A DNA stretch of 50,144 bases from a virus, in IMG/VR virus record IMGVR_UViG_3300032265_001977, positions 1 to 50,144 of that record; one strand, 5' to 3'. This document shows positions 1 through 8,385 of the stretch, piece after piece. The notes under the pieces were generated by a model. The model ran no database searches. It saw only the letters and a list, made by a program, of their open reading frames with translations, and was not told the origin of the DNA. Numbering within the stretch: position 1 is the first letter of the stretch; the number at the start of each line of letters is the position of its first letter. A program made the position numbers and the translations under genes.

Positions 1-1419
1 CGTGTGTTCAGTAATTTTGTGGTCAAATATGGCGACGGAACACTACATCGCATACCAGTTATGTATGGAGACGCTGACAGACAAGCGGCTAGTATTATAA
101 GACAGAACAGTGAAAACGTTGTGAATAGCGTTCCACGTATCAGCGTATATGTGACTGAACTAAAATTAGATCGAGATCGTTTAGCTGATCAAACTTTTGT
201 AAGTAAAGTCAATGTTAGAGAAAGAGATATCAATGTAGACGGTACACAATATCTTAATACACAGGGCAAAAACTATACTATCGAAAGACTAATGCCTACT
301 CCCTTCCAATTAAAGATGAAAGTAGATGTATGGTCAAGTAGCATGGATCAAAAATTACAAATACTCGAACAAATACTGGTATTGTTTAATCCCAGTTTAG
401 AATTACAAACTACCGACAACTATATTGATTGGACCAGTTTAACAGTATTAAATTTAGATGATATTAATTGGGATAGTCGTACAGTTCCTGTAGGTAACGA
501 CACACCGATTGACATTGCTACAATTACTGTAAGCACTCCTGTATGGGTTAGCCCGCCTGTTAAGGTTAAACATCTTGGTGTTGTTACAAAAATCGTTGCC
601 AGCATGCACAACAGTAGTATCACTAGCGGAACATACATTGCTGGACTTGGGCAAGATCCTATTGCGGCTACTACAACATTACAAGAATCCTTGGGCGGTG
701 TTACTGCTACAGTAAGCGGATATAAAATACAAGTTTATAACAATCAGCAAGGTATCGGACAAGCATTATTACTAGGACCGCACGAAAGTGTTGTTCCCGC
801 AGAACCTAGTTTAGAACCAGGAGTTAGACAGGGTCCTGGAATAAATTGGCTAGATGTTTTTAGTCAGTATCCTGGAAAATATGTAGCAGGCTCAAGCCAA
901 CTGTTTTTACTACAACCCAATCAAACTTATATTGTGGGAACCATTGCTCTTAACCCATTAGATTATACTGTGCTTACTGTGAACTGGAATCCAGATACAC
1001 TGACTACTAACAGTGCCATAAGCAGTCCTGGCGCTACACAATATCGACCCAACAGTCCTGGAACATTTGATGCCATTATTAATCCGCAGACATTTAATCC
1101 GCATCGACCACATAACGAGGTTGGGCCGCCAAACGTAACTGTAGCGCCAGGTACTAGATATTTGTTAGTAGAAGATATAGGTGCTGAAATTAATGAGGAA
1201 CCTGCTCACGAGTGGGGCGCACTAGTAGCCAAGGCTAACGATATAATAGAGTGGACCGGATCGGAATGGCAGATAGTACATGATTCTACTCAGATCTCCG
1301 ACACCTTAGTGTGGATGACGAATATATACACTGGAATACAATACTTGTGGAACGGAGTTTCATGGGTTAAAAGTTTCGAAGGTGAATATGCGGCATCTCA
1401 ATGGAAAATAGTACTGTAA
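1..1419 (+). CDS. gp15-like tail sheath stabilizer/completion protein, 5' partial
   Basis: In T4-like phages gp15 caps the tail tube and sheath and joins the tail to the head. The first ~200 residues resemble T4 gp15 in order: an opening FSNFVVKYGDG like T4's FSNIQIKR, then HRIPVMYGD, PRISVYVTEL, and a PFQLKMKVDVWSSSMDQKLQ-ILEQIL stretch matching the T4 region around IVEQILPYFQP. T4 gp15 has more residues before the FSN segment and the frame is open to base 1, so the true start probably lies left of the window; the in-frame GTG at base 4 is not convincing. The protein is much longer than T4 gp15 (about 270 aa) because of a C-terminal extension with GTRYLLVEDIG, ANDIIEWTGSEW and WNGVSWVKSFEGEY. 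From memory, marine T4-like phages have a similar extension. The last 19 bases overlap the next gene. Confidence 0.65.
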   Translation, partial: RVFSNFVVKYGDGTLHRIPVMYGDADRQAASIIRQNSENVVNSVPRISVYVTELKLDRDRLADQTFVSKVNVRERDINVDGTQYLNTQGKNYTIERLMPTPFQLKMKVDVWSSSMDQKLQILEQILVLFNPSLELQTTDNYIDWTSLTVLNLDDINWDSRTVPVGNDTPIDIATITVSTPVWVSPPVKVKHLGVVTKIVASMHNSSITSGTYIAGLGQDPIAATTTLQESLGGVTATVSGYKIQVYNNQQGIGQALLLGPHESVVPAEPSLEPGVRQGPGINWLDVFSQYPGKYVAGSSQLFLLQPNQTYIVGTIALNPLDYTVLTVNWNPDTLTTNSAISSPGATQYRPNSPGTFDAIINPQTFNPHRPHNEVGPPNVTVAPGTRYLLVEDIGAEINEEPAHEWGALVAKANDIIEWTGSEWQIVHDSTQISDTLVWMTNIYTGIQYLWNGVSWVKSFEGEYAASQWKIVL

Positions 1420-2093
1420 AAAAATTCAATGTAATTCAGTTTGTAAGCGAGCCCCGACAAACATTTTTTGCTCCAGAGTGGCGCTATTTTCTCGGCGAAA
1501 CATTTGCTAGGGATATAGATTTTGCGAAAGTAGCCAATTTAATATTATCAAAAGAAAAACAAATTATATCAGATTTTTTACCTGTTAGCAAAGCAAATAG
1601 TGATGGTTATACTGGCCTCGGTAATGATAGTTTAACTTCTCGATATGAAAGTTTTAATGTACTGGCTTGGGACGACGAAGAAATAATTAAGATAAAAAAA
1701 GCTATACAAGAAGCATATTTAGATTTTTTAAGTTATTTTAACGCTCCCCGGAGAGTAGTATGGATACAATGCTGGGCAAATGTGTTAAGAGAAGGACAAG
1801 AGATTAAACCTCACTTGCATTCTACTGGTCCTTATTGTTATTTAGGCGGCCACGTTTGCGTTCAGTGTGAAAATACTTCTACAGTTTACATAAATCCAAT
1901 TAATCAACTTAACGATCCTGAAATTTTTTCTAGTGATAATCAAGTAGGTAAAATTACATTGTTTCAAAATAATATTCCACATTATACCACTAAACATAAT
2001 AGTACTAAGGAACGTATAACAATAGCCTTTGATATCATAGTAGACGAAGCCGCCAGTAATTTTAAAAATTTAATTTTACTTGATAATGTCTAA
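1401..2093 (+). CDS. Putative 2OG-Fe(II) oxygenase (HxH type)
   Basis: 230 aa, probably a cytoplasmic Fe(II)/2-oxoglutarate-dependent hydroxylase or oxygenase. The jelly-roll core reads WIQCWANVLREGQEIKPHLHS (first metal motif H138-x-H140), then a GKITLFQNNIPHYT strand with distal H194, and KERITIAFDI with R205 positioned to bind the 2OG carboxylate. This order matches the 2OG-FeII_Oxy_5 type found in marine phages, but the usual LSGVYY segment is replaced by CYLGGHVCV. The residue expected to be Asp or Glu in HxD is His, as in four other oxygenases of the window. The ATG lies inside the end of the gp15-like gene (19-base overlap), so the two are probably co-translated. It stands apart from the main oxygenase block. 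Substrate unknown. Confidence 0.7.
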   Translation: MENSTVKKFNVIQFVSEPRQTFFAPEWRYFLGETFARDIDFAKVANLILSKEKQIISDFLPVSKANSDGYTGLGNDSLTSRYESFNVLAWDDEEIIKIKKAIQEAYLDFLSYFNAPRRVVWIQCWANVLREGQEIKPHLHSTGPYCYLGGHVCVQCENTSTVYINPINQLNDPEIFSSDNQVGKITLFQNNIPHYTTKHNSTKERITIAFDIIVDEAASNFKNLILLDNV

Positions 2094-2532
2094 TACTAAT
2101 AAAGAACCAATAGTGTGTAGTGGAGCATTGTTCTATGCTAAGTCCACCCGACGTTTTTTACTTTTGCAAAAAGCACACGGAAAACATGAAGGCACATGGG
2201 GGCTTGTAGGCGGCACCAATATTAGCGGAGAAACTCCTTGGCAAGGTTTACAACGTGAAATTACTGAAGAAATTGGCATAATACCATCTATTTTAAAAAC
2301 AATTCCACTAGAAACATTCGTCAGTAATGACAAAATATTTAATTTCCATACTTATTTGTGTGTAATAGATAGAGAATTTGTTCCCGAACTTAGCGATGAA
2401 CATCAAGGCTGGGCATGGGCTACTATAGATCATGCTCCAAAACCTTTACATCAGGGACTCCGAAATAGTTTTAGTTCAAAAACTATTCGTACAAAACTAC
2501 AAACTGTGTTCGATTTAATGGACCTAATATGA
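2086..2532 (+). CDS. Nudix (MutT-like) hydrolase
   Basis: 148 aa from ATG 2086; a TTG six bases upstream is in frame but less likely. Residues 43-65 fit the full Nudix box GX5EX7REUXEEXGU (G43, E49, R57-E58, E61-E62, G64), which binds the divalent metal and pyrophosphate for hydrolysis of nucleoside diphosphate-X compounds. Preceding strands SGALFYAKSTRRFLLLQKA and GTWGLVGG are typical of the fold. The start overlaps the upstream oxygenase by 8 bases. Substrate cannot be assigned: oxidised nucleotides, NAD-type dinucleotides, sugar nucleotides or capped RNA are all possible. Nudix genes are frequent in T4-like phages. Confidence 0.9.
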   Translation: MSNTNKEPIVCSGALFYAKSTRRFLLLQKAHGKHEGTWGLVGGTNISGETPWQGLQREITEEIGIIPSILKTIPLETFVSNDKIFNFHTYLCVIDREFVPELSDEHQGWAWATIDHAPKPLHQGLRNSFSSKTIRTKLQTVFDLMDLI

Positions 2533-2543
2533 CATCAAATCTA

Positions 2544-2580
2544 AGTCAATATTGACTGGTCGAATGATAAATTATAAAGT
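2544..2580 (+). promoter_or_regulatory. Possible groESL regulatory region: palindrome plus late-promoter-like box
   Basis: The 70-base gap before groES contains a perfect 14-base palindrome (AGTCAATATTGACT, 2544-2557) followed by TATAAAGT at 2573-2580, which matches six of eight positions of the T4 late box TATAAATA. A strong Shine-Dalgarno (AGGAGAG, 2592-2598) precedes the groES ATG. The palindrome could be an operator or simply a weak hairpin behind the Nudix stop codon. Confidence 0.35.
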
Positions 2581-2602
2581 AAAAAACATTTAGGAGAGAC
2601 CC

Positions 2603-2893
2603 ATGACACAAATTGTACCTATTCGAGACAATATAGTCGTTCAAAAAATTGAAGACGAAGCTAAAACTAAATCCGGTTTAGTGCTTCCAGATGACGCTAA
2701 AGAGCGTCCAACTACAGGAACTGTAATCGCAGTTGGACCTGGAAAAATAAATGATGACGGTGTAACATTGCCTATGACCGTTAAGGAAGGCGATGTAATT
2801 TTGTTTCCAAAATACGCCGGCCATCCAGCAAAAATCGATGCCGAAGAGTTTCTAATTCTAGAAGAAAAAGAAGTTTTGGCTATTTTAAAATAA
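2603..2893 (+). CDS. groES: GroES-type co-chaperonin
   Basis: 96 aa, the normal length for bacterial GroES, much closer to the bacterial type than T4 gp31 is. It opens with IVPIRDNIVVQKIEDEAKTK, followed by a mobile-loop region (SGLVLPDDAKERPTTGTVIAVGPGK) and a closing EFLILEEKEVLAILK. GroES heptamers cap GroEL and enclose folding substrates. A strong Shine-Dalgarno lies upstream and groEL begins 10 bases after the stop, a conventional groESL operon. T4-like phages often encode a GroES analogue for capsid protein folding; a full phage-borne pair is less common. Confidence 0.95.
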   Translation: MTQIVPIRDNIVVQKIEDEAKTKSGLVLPDDAKERPTTGTVIAVGPGKINDDGVTLPMTVKEGDVILFPKYAGHPAKIDAEEFLILEEKEVLAILK

Positions 2894-2903
2894 GGAGTAA
2901 TAT

Positions 2904-4580
2904 ATGGCATTAACCCCAAGAGTAGTAGTATTAGGCCAGGAAAGTAGAGACAGAATTGTAGCAGGTGTTAATATCCTAGCTGATGCTGTTAGAGTAACAT
3001 TAGGTCCTAAAGGCCGTAATGTTGTTATTCAAAGAGAACACGGTGCTCCGCATATTACCAAAGACGGTGTAACAGTCGCTAGAGAAATCGTATTGGAAGA
3101 TAAACTAGCAGACAGTGGAGTTAGATTAATTAAGCAAGTTGCTAATCAAACAGCAGACGACATTGGCGATGGCACTACCACTGCTACAGTTTTAACACAA
3201 GCAATGGTGCGTGAGGGTATGAAATTTGTTACAGCAGGAATGAGTCCAGTTAACCTAAAACGTGGTATGGACTTGGCTGTTGACGCAGTTGTTGCCGAGT
3301 TAGTCGGCATGAGTAAAGATTGCGAAGATCCAATAGTTATTGCCCAAGTAGCATCTATCTCAGCTAATAACGACACACAAATGGGTCAACTTATTGCGGA
3401 TGCTATTACTAAAGTAGGTAAGGCTGGAACTGTTACTGTAGAAGAAGGCAATGGATTAAAAGACGAACTAGATTCAGTCAATGGATTATCATATGAGCAA
3501 GGCATGTTAAGTCCTTATTTTGTTAATGCTGATAAAGGTCGTTGTATCTTAGAAAACCCGTATATCTTAATTGCCGATCGTCCAATTCTAAATGTTAATG
3601 ATTTAGTTCCAGCCTTAGAAAAATTAGCACAAACGGGTCGCCCGTTTTTAATTATGGCCGAACAAGTCGAAAATGACGCATTAGCTACTTTAGTAGTTAA
3701 TACACATCGAGGTGCTATTAAAGCATGTGCAGTTCGTGGTCCGGATTGGAAGGGCCCGAGACGTACTCATTTGATAGAAGATATTGCTATTTTAACTGGC
3801 GGTAAAGTTTTAAGTGACATTACCGGCAAACAAGTTAAAAATGTTGAACTTACTGACCTTGGACAATGTAACAGGGTTGAAATTACTAGAACAACAACAT
3901 TAATTATTGGTGGTCACGGTGATAAAGAAGCTGTTCAGGCTCGAATTGATAGTATTAATCAAGCATTAGCAGAGGAGCCACATGGTGACACAAACTTTAC
4001 TAGAAACGATCAATTGGAACGTATTTCTAAACTATCAGGCGGTGTTAGTGTTATCCGTGTAGGTGCCGCTACTAGAACTGAAATGATGGAAAAGAAAGAT
4101 CGAATTGACGACTCGCTTCATGCCACTCGTGCTGCAATGGAGGAAGGTATTGTTCCCGGCGGTGGTGTTGCTTATATTCGTATTAAGAAGAAATTAAAAG
4201 ATCTTAAAGGTGCGAACGATGAGCAAAATGCTGGCATACAGATTATTCTACGTGCTTTAGAAGAACCGTTACGACAAATTGCTTTCAACGCCGGCGATAG
4301 TCCAGATGTTATTGTTAACACAGTAACAGAAGGTGACGAAGAATTTGGATATAATGCTAGCGATAGTACTTTTGGTAATATGTTTGAAACTGGCATCATC
4401 GATCCGACTAAAGTTGTAAAGGCTGCACTAATTAATTCTGCTAGCGTAGCAGGATTATTATTAACAACAGATTGTGCGATTTATGAAGTACCAGCAAAAC
4501 CACAGTTTGGACCAGGTCCAGGCCCTACAGAGCCGAATCCTCCAGCAGGGCATCCATTGCCATCGAAATATGATGTGTAA
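2904..4580 (+). CDS. groEL: GroEL-type chaperonin with atypical C-terminus
   Basis: 558 aa, essentially full-length GroEL: VTLGPKGRNVVI and KDGVTVAREI (equatorial ATP site), DIGDGTTTATVL (catalytic Asp loop), apical IEDIAILTGGKVLSDITG, IIGGHGDKEAVQARI, LSGGVSVIRVGAAT, and the LHATRAAMEEGIVPGGGVAYIR segment. It should form the 14-mer folding chamber with the adjacent GroES. The usual Gly-Gly-Met tail is absent; the end is a Pro/Gly-rich tail (PQFGPGPGPTEPNPPAGHPL, then PSKYDV). Shine-Dalgarno AAGGAG at 2892-2897 fixes the ATG. Likely role: folding large or aggregation-prone phage proteins, plausible given the giant virion proteins nearby. Host acquisition of the gene is likely but cannot be traced from the sequence alone. 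Confidence 0.97.
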   Translation: MALTPRVVVLGQESRDRIVAGVNILADAVRVTLGPKGRNVVIQREHGAPHITKDGVTVAREIVLEDKLADSGVRLIKQVANQTADDIGDGTTTATVLTQAMVREGMKFVTAGMSPVNLKRGMDLAVDAVVAELVGMSKDCEDPIVIAQVASISANNDTQMGQLIADAITKVGKAGTVTVEEGNGLKDELDSVNGLSYEQGMLSPYFVNADKGRCILENPYILIADRPILNVNDLVPALEKLAQTGRPFLIMAEQVENDALATLVVNTHRGAIKACAVRGPDWKGPRRTHLIEDIAILTGGKVLSDITGKQVKNVELTDLGQCNRVEITRTTTLIIGGHGDKEAVQARIDSINQALAEEPHGDTNFTRNDQLERISKLSGGVSVIRVGAATRTEMMEKKDRIDDSLHATRAAMEEGIVPGGGVAYIRIKKKLKDLKGANDEQNAGIQIILRALEEPLRQIAFNAGDSPDVIVNTVTEGDEEFGYNASDSTFGNMFETGIIDPTKVVKAALINSASVAGLLLTTDCAIYEVPAKPQFGPGPGPTEPNPPAGHPLPSKYDV

Positions 4581-4593
4581 TTAACACAGTCGT

Positions 4594-4623
4594 AAAAAAG
4601 GCAGATTTAATCTGCCTTTTTTA
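4594..4623 (+). terminator. Rho-independent terminator after groEL, probably bidirectional
   Basis: A 13-base-pair stem (AAAAAAGGCAGAT against ATCTGCCTTTTTT) with a three-base loop lies 13 bases past the groEL stop. The T-run serves the rightward transcript and the complementary A-run serves the leftward tail-chaperone transcript that ends just to the right. Confidence 0.9.
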
Positions 4624-4635
4624 TTGAGTTTAATA

Positions 4636-5076
4636 TTATTGTGGTGCTACTGGCCAAGTAGGATCCCATGGGAATTCAGCTTGCGTTGGTAGATCACGTA
4701 ATGATTGTCTATAAGTAGCCCATGCTGTTTTTTGAGCGTCGGACAAGCGAGATTGTCCAGAATTTGTATCAGTCCAATCACTATTTTGGAGCAATGTATT
4801 ACGTTGAGCAATAACTTTAGCTTCAAGTTCTTCTTGTTCCATAGGCAATGTTGAGTAGGCATTTGGCGGAAACAACGGTTCTCCCCATTGGCCGGCATCT
4901 AATCTAGCCCACATATCTTTAGTGAAATCGTTACGGCCTGCTTTGTTAGCATAAAAATCGACTTTATTTGTCGCGCCTTTAAACAAGATTTTACATAAAA
5001 TCTCAGTCTCTTGTCCTGTACCACGTTGTACAGTGTCTACCGATACTATGTCATCTACGGTGAATGCTTTTACCAT
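4636..5076 (-). CDS. Phage tail (fibre) assembly chaperone
   Basis: 146 aa. The C-terminal third carries the signature of the phage tail assembly chaperone family (Phage_tail_APC type): RNTLLQNSDW (residues 92-101), then WATYRQSLRDLP (119-130), FPWDPTWP and a final Pro-rich end. The N-terminal ~80 residues are β-rich and unrecognised. Proteins of this family are small helpers for fibre or tape-measure assembly and often sit beside fibre genes. Here it is the last gene of the leftward oxygenase run and about 16 kb from the fibre block. Shine-Dalgarno GGAGAG (5087-5082) and a late promoter box just upstream suggest late, partly independent expression. Confidence 0.75.
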   Translation of the reverse strand: MVKAFTVDDIVSVDTVQRGTGQETEILCKILFKGATNKVDFYANKAGRNDFTKDMWARLDAGQWGEPLFPPNAYSTLPMEQEELEAKVIAQRNTLLQNSDWTDTNSGQSRLSDAQKTAWATYRQSLRDLPTQAEFPWDPTWPVAPQ

Positions 5077-5097
5077 TATAACTCTCCAAATCCATTA

Positions 5098-5712
5098 TTA
5101 GTTATTTATGCCTACATTAATTTTGTAACCAAGGGCAGGGCGTTTATCATAGGCAAATTCTGGATAAAACGGTCCATCTTTATTTATATAATGAAAAAAT
5201 CCTTGTACTTGATAGCTGTGCGGACCAGCTTTAAACTCGTCTCTCCAGTGTTCTACATCGCATCCACGATAAACAACAATATCACCTGGCTGTTGCCTAC
5301 ACGCTATATCTGGGTCAAGATACAAACTCCAGTTATAATTTTCATCTGTATCTGTGTAATTTATTCCAAAACACACAGTTGTACTTACTTCACAGCTAGG
5401 TCGATCCAAATGACGTTCTAAAATCATTCCAGGATGATATACTCTATAATAGCTATATGTAGGACAAAGATTTAACCCTGTAGATTTTTCCATGTGGGGT
5501 AATAAAAAATATAACAAAGTTTCCATCAAGGTATCGCTATATTTTGAATGAGCATTGGCTACTTGGGCCATAGCACCTAATTCTGGGTCAAATTCTGTTG
5601 ATTCTTGCAACAACGCATATTTTGTTACAATTTTACAAAGGTCCTTGGGGATTATGCCTTTGAGATCTAGGTATTGCTTTTGTTTAAATTGTTCGGGTAA
5701 TGTTATTTCCAT
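5098..5712 (-). CDS. Putative 2OG-Fe(II) oxygenase (prolyl-hydroxylase-like)
   Basis: 204 aa from ATG 5712; an upstream TTG at 5730 is in frame but less likely. The ATG overlaps the preceding gene's stop, indicating translational coupling. Metal motif LERHLDRPSCE supplies H101 and D103; PGDIVVYRGCDVEHWRDEF supplies distal H155. The following strand SYQVQGFFHYI has Gln where the 2OG-binding Arg or Lys is expected; I recall the HWR...QVFxHY pattern from bacterial relatives, so this may be a subfamily feature. The protein closes the three-oxygenase run that follows the divergent halogenase. Product type (protein or small-molecule hydroxylation) is unknown. Confidence 0.75.
   Translation of the reverse strand: MEITLPEQFKQKQYLDLKGIIPKDLCKIVTKYALLQESTEFDPELGAMAQVANAHSKYSDTLMETLLYFLLPHMEKSTGLNLCPTYSYYRVYHPGMILERHLDRPSCEVSTTVCFGINYTDTDENYNWSLYLDPDIACRQQPGDIVVYRGCDVEHWRDEFKAGPHSYQVQGFFHYINKDGPFYPEFAYDKRPALGYKINVGINN
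5103..5110 (-). promoter_or_regulatory. T4-type late promoter box
   Basis: CATAAATA on the minus strand matches the NATAAATA late consensus of T4-like phages. It overlaps the last codons of the upstream oxygenase and lies 26 bases before the tail-chaperone ATG, with the Shine-Dalgarno between. Confidence 0.55.
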
Positions 5713-6506
5713 GGTTGTCCTAAGCTCCAAGATACTAAACTGTATCGTATACCTTTTGTTACGGGTGTAACTTGATGGTAGATATGAGAAGGAAATACTA
5801 TTACCGAACCTTGTGGTCTAATTTCAGTACAAGTATGGTATCTCTCTTCTTGCCTATGCGGGCCTAAATCAAAACGAAGATTTCCACCTTTATATTCGGA
5901 CGGATCATTTAGACTTAAAGTCGTACTTATTTTACGTATTTTTCCTGCTTGATTAGGATTATCAGTATATTCCATCTTAGCTGGCATAGGGTTGCCGCCG
6001 GGATCTAGCTTATTAGTTCCGTCAGGATTTTTGACATATTCGGTATTTTCGTCGATTAATTTATAAGGAAACAATCCTGTATCGGCGTGCCACCCGTAAA
6101 ATTGATCTGGTCCGTATTTTGTAAATTGAAAATGTTCGGTGAAATCCCAGTCAAAGTTCCAACCAGCTTGTTTATTTGCTTCTCTAATAAACGGCCACAT
6201 TAATTCATACAGCCAACTATTGTCTAAAAATACAACCTTGGAATCCCTAATATAAGTTTCTTCGAAATTAATACCTTTTTTCTTTAATCCGTCTAATGTG
6301 TATTTAGAACCCGATATAGATGTCGGTGTGCCGCCAAGAGATTCGCCACCTTTTTGTTTCATGTCGCCGGTAATTGCGTCAGTAGAGGCTTTACCAAACT
6401 TTACTTCTTGGTCATGCATCTTAGTTAAACCGTATTCGATTATTTGATCACAAATTTGCGGCTTAATTGCTGATATAAAATACCAATAATTATAACCCAA
6501 TATCAT
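5703..6506 (-). CDS. PKHD-type 2OG-Fe(II) hydroxylase
   Basis: 267 aa with a complete facial triad: FYGWHADTG gives H140 and D142, PSHIYHQVTPV gives H244, and KGIRYSLVSW gives R254 for 2OG. The segment RKISTTLSLNDPSEYKGGNL is the typical PKHD/prolyl-4-hydroxylase strand-turn (LSLxDPxxYxGGxL). An insertion of about 40 residues (roughly 146-187, rich in Asn, Pro and Gly) lies between the first metal motif and this strand. It overlaps the upstream gene by four bases (ATGA) and the downstream one by ten, so the three oxygenases form one translational unit. Likely an active hydroxylase; substrate unknown. Confidence 0.85.
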   Translation of the reverse strand: MILGYNYWYFISAIKPQICDQIIEYGLTKMHDQEVKFGKASTDAITGDMKQKGGESLGGTPTSISGSKYTLDGLKKKGINFEETYIRDSKVVFLDNSWLYELMWPFIREANKQAGWNFDWDFTEHFQFTKYGPDQFYGWHADTGLFPYKLIDENTEYVKNPDGTNKLDPGGNPMPAKMEYTDNPNQAGKIRKISTTLSLNDPSEYKGGNLRFDLGPHRQEERYHTCTEIRPQGSVIVFPSHIYHQVTPVTKGIRYSLVSWSLGQPWK

Positions 6507-7132
6507 CTAAATAATGCCCCGTGAACGTGTCCAATGATAACGTGTTTACTGCCACTAGTTACAGATTTAATTCTATAAGCCATAAATGATGGAAATATAA
6601 TACAACTTCCTTGTGATTTCATTGCGGCCGGATCGGTTTCTGTATTTAAAAATTCAAGTTCGCCACCTTCATATGTGTTAGGGTCTGTTAAATTAATAAT
6701 GAAAGTAAGTTTTCTAGAAGGAGCAACTGGATTCAACTCCATATGCCAATCGTAGTGATCTTTAACATCATATTTAAAGACTTGTGGAAAATCTTGATCA
6801 ATTATTCCTAATAATTTAAAATCGTATATTTGATCGTTGGCTGCTTTTGTAACCACCCTAATAGGATCAAATGGAAATCCTTCAACTTCGCCCCTTAACT
6901 TTTGTCTCTTAGAAGAATGTAATTTTTTATCTCCGATCACTTTAGACGATAGCCATAATTCTTCAATACAGCTTTTTATAATCTTATCACACTCTTCCGG
7001 AGTAAAAACATCTGCTTTGTTTACTGATAAAATTTCTAAACTAGCAAGTTTAGCAAGTTTAATGTTTGATAAATCTGAGGATTCTGTAAAATTTTCAGTT
7101 GTATCCAGAGATAATTCGTTGTCATTTGCCAT
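6503..7132 (-). CDS. PKHD-like 2OG oxygenase homologue with degenerate metal site
   Basis: 209 aa from ATG 7132, placed five bases after AGGAG; a GTG at 7138 is in frame but would bury the Shine-Dalgarno. It is a paralogue of the next gene downstream: FIINLTDPNTYEGGELEF and GSCIIFPSFMAYRIKSVTSG align with its strands. The first metal motif is WHMEL (H130-x-E132). The distal iron His is replaced by Tyr (Y186 in PSFMAYR, against PSHIYHQV in the paralogue), and the 2OG Arg aligns with Lys (K196). Unless another His substitutes, iron binding is impaired. It may be a regulatory or partner subunit, or a decaying copy. The first ~85 residues are unrecognised. Confidence 0.75.
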   Translation of the reverse strand: MANDNELSLDTTENFTESSDLSNIKLAKLASLEILSVNKADVFTPEECDKIIKSCIEELWLSSKVIGDKKLHSSKRQKLRGEVEGFPFDPIRVVTKAANDQIYDFKLLGIIDQDFPQVFKYDVKDHYDWHMELNPVAPSRKLTFIINLTDPNTYEGGELEFLNTETDPAAMKSQGSCIIFPSFMAYRIKSVTSGSKHVIIGHVHGALFR

Positions 7133-7168
7133 AGGCACTCCTAAAATATATGTTTACTTATCCAAATA

Positions 7169-8377
7169 TTAATTGGATGAAAAATAATTGTAACCCATGC
7201 CTTTATCAAAGTGACTCCATACTACAAATGGAAAAGGATATATTGCCATAGGGCTAGCATAGTGTTCAGGTTTAACCTGTTTTAATATTTCTAAATTATA
7301 TTTCCATCGCTCACTAGTAGCTAACTTTTTACTACATTTTGCTACAGTAGTTTTCCAAAATTCTGAATCGTATGTGGATCCGCCATGATAGATATAACAT
7401 ATTGCTAGCTCATGATCTTCGGCAAAATCGTGTAACTTAATATTAGCCTGGTCTTCTGTAAGTTGTTGGGTGACGGCATAATCGAACCAGGTTCTTAACA
7501 CTTGATCGTAAAACCACCCAGCTAACGCTTCAATCGGTTCAAAAAATAATGCTTTATTTCCGTTTTTAACGATGCGATTATCGATAAATTTTTTAGCTTT
7601 ATAGTTTTTAAAAGAAAATTCGTTAGTAATAATTTTATCTTTGGGTATACCCCGTATTTCACTAAAATTTTCGATTGCTTCTTCCTTAGATGTAATTTTA
7701 TCGTTATATAAGTACCCCCAACCCTGACGTGTTTTTAACGGAATGCCAAACATCCAACCGTTGGGGTGTGCTCGATGGTGTGTATAATTCCAATCTCCAG
7801 GTGTAGGTACCATGTTTATTAACGCATGATTAACTGGAATAGTATCTACAATAGTATAGTCTTCATCATAGCTAGCCGGATATCCGCTACAATCGATAAT
7901 ATAGTCAAATTCATAATCAACATCGTTTACTTTACAAGTAACTTTATCTGGTAAATTTTGTATATCTGTAATTTTTCCTTCTAATGTTTTAAATTTGTCA
8001 GGCCATTTTTTCTTAAAACGTGGAAAGCATACCTGTTTCAATTTAAAATTATTAAAATGTATTCCATAGTTAGGTACCGGGAACACCGCCATGTGTTCAG
8101 TATCTCGCCAATTGGTATACTTTGTACCCCATTTTATAGTGACATCCAATTCATCGGCGTCTGTAAAAAAGTTTAAATCTGCTCCATAGAACAATACCTG
8201 TGGTGTAGATGAAGTGGCTGTTTCACCTATACCTAACATGGGAATATTAGGGTCATAAATTGAAACTACTTCCCATTCTTTTGGTGGCAACCAAGCAAGT
8301 AGATGGGCTAACGAAGTGATTCCATTAGTACCCGTTCCGATTACAGCAACTTTTTTCATATTATTTTCCGTGGTCAT
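7169..8377 (-). CDS. Divergent flavin-dependent (tryptophan-halogenase-family) protein
   Basis: 402 aa, shorter than the ~500-residue family norm and the most divergent of five homologues here. A Rossmann FAD motif (VIGTGTNG, residues 12-19), GIGET (49-53), and an ELDVTIKWGTKYTNW segment whose K82 aligns with the catalytic halogenase Lys (PrnA K79 region) are present. DYIIDCSG marks the second FAD-binding segment. WMFGIP (208-213) replaces the WxWxIP signature, and FFEPIEA carries E280 at the conserved Glu. The N-terminal glycine pattern lacks the usual GGGxAGW. A second ATG at 8359 (codon 7), behind GGAAA, may be the true start. Halogenation is plausible; another flavin oxidation cannot be excluded. 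It is transcribed divergently from the next halogenase. Confidence 0.8.
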   Translation of the reverse strand: MTTENNMKKVAVIGTGTNGITSLAHLLAWLPPKEWEVVSIYDPNIPMLGIGETATSSTPQVLFYGADLNFFTDADELDVTIKWGTKYTNWRDTEHMAVFPVPNYGIHFNNFKLKQVCFPRFKKKWPDKFKTLEGKITDIQNLPDKVTCKVNDVDYEFDYIIDCSGYPASYDEDYTIVDTIPVNHALINMVPTPGDWNYTHHRAHPNGWMFGIPLKTRQGWGYLYNDKITSKEEAIENFSEIRGIPKDKIITNEFSFKNYKAKKFIDNRIVKNGNKALFFEPIEALAGWFYDQVLRTWFDYAVTQQLTEDQANIKLHDFAEDHELAICYIYHGGSTYDSEFWKTTVAKCSKKLATSERWKYNLEILKQVKPEHYASPMAIYPFPFVVWSHFDKGMGYNYFSSN

Positions 8378-8385
8378 TATTTTTA

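Noticed and set aside
5011-5421. Rightward 136-residue frame opposite the tail-chaperone and oxygenase genes
   Set aside because: It lies antisense to two well-supported genes and has no recognisable domain or ribosome site.
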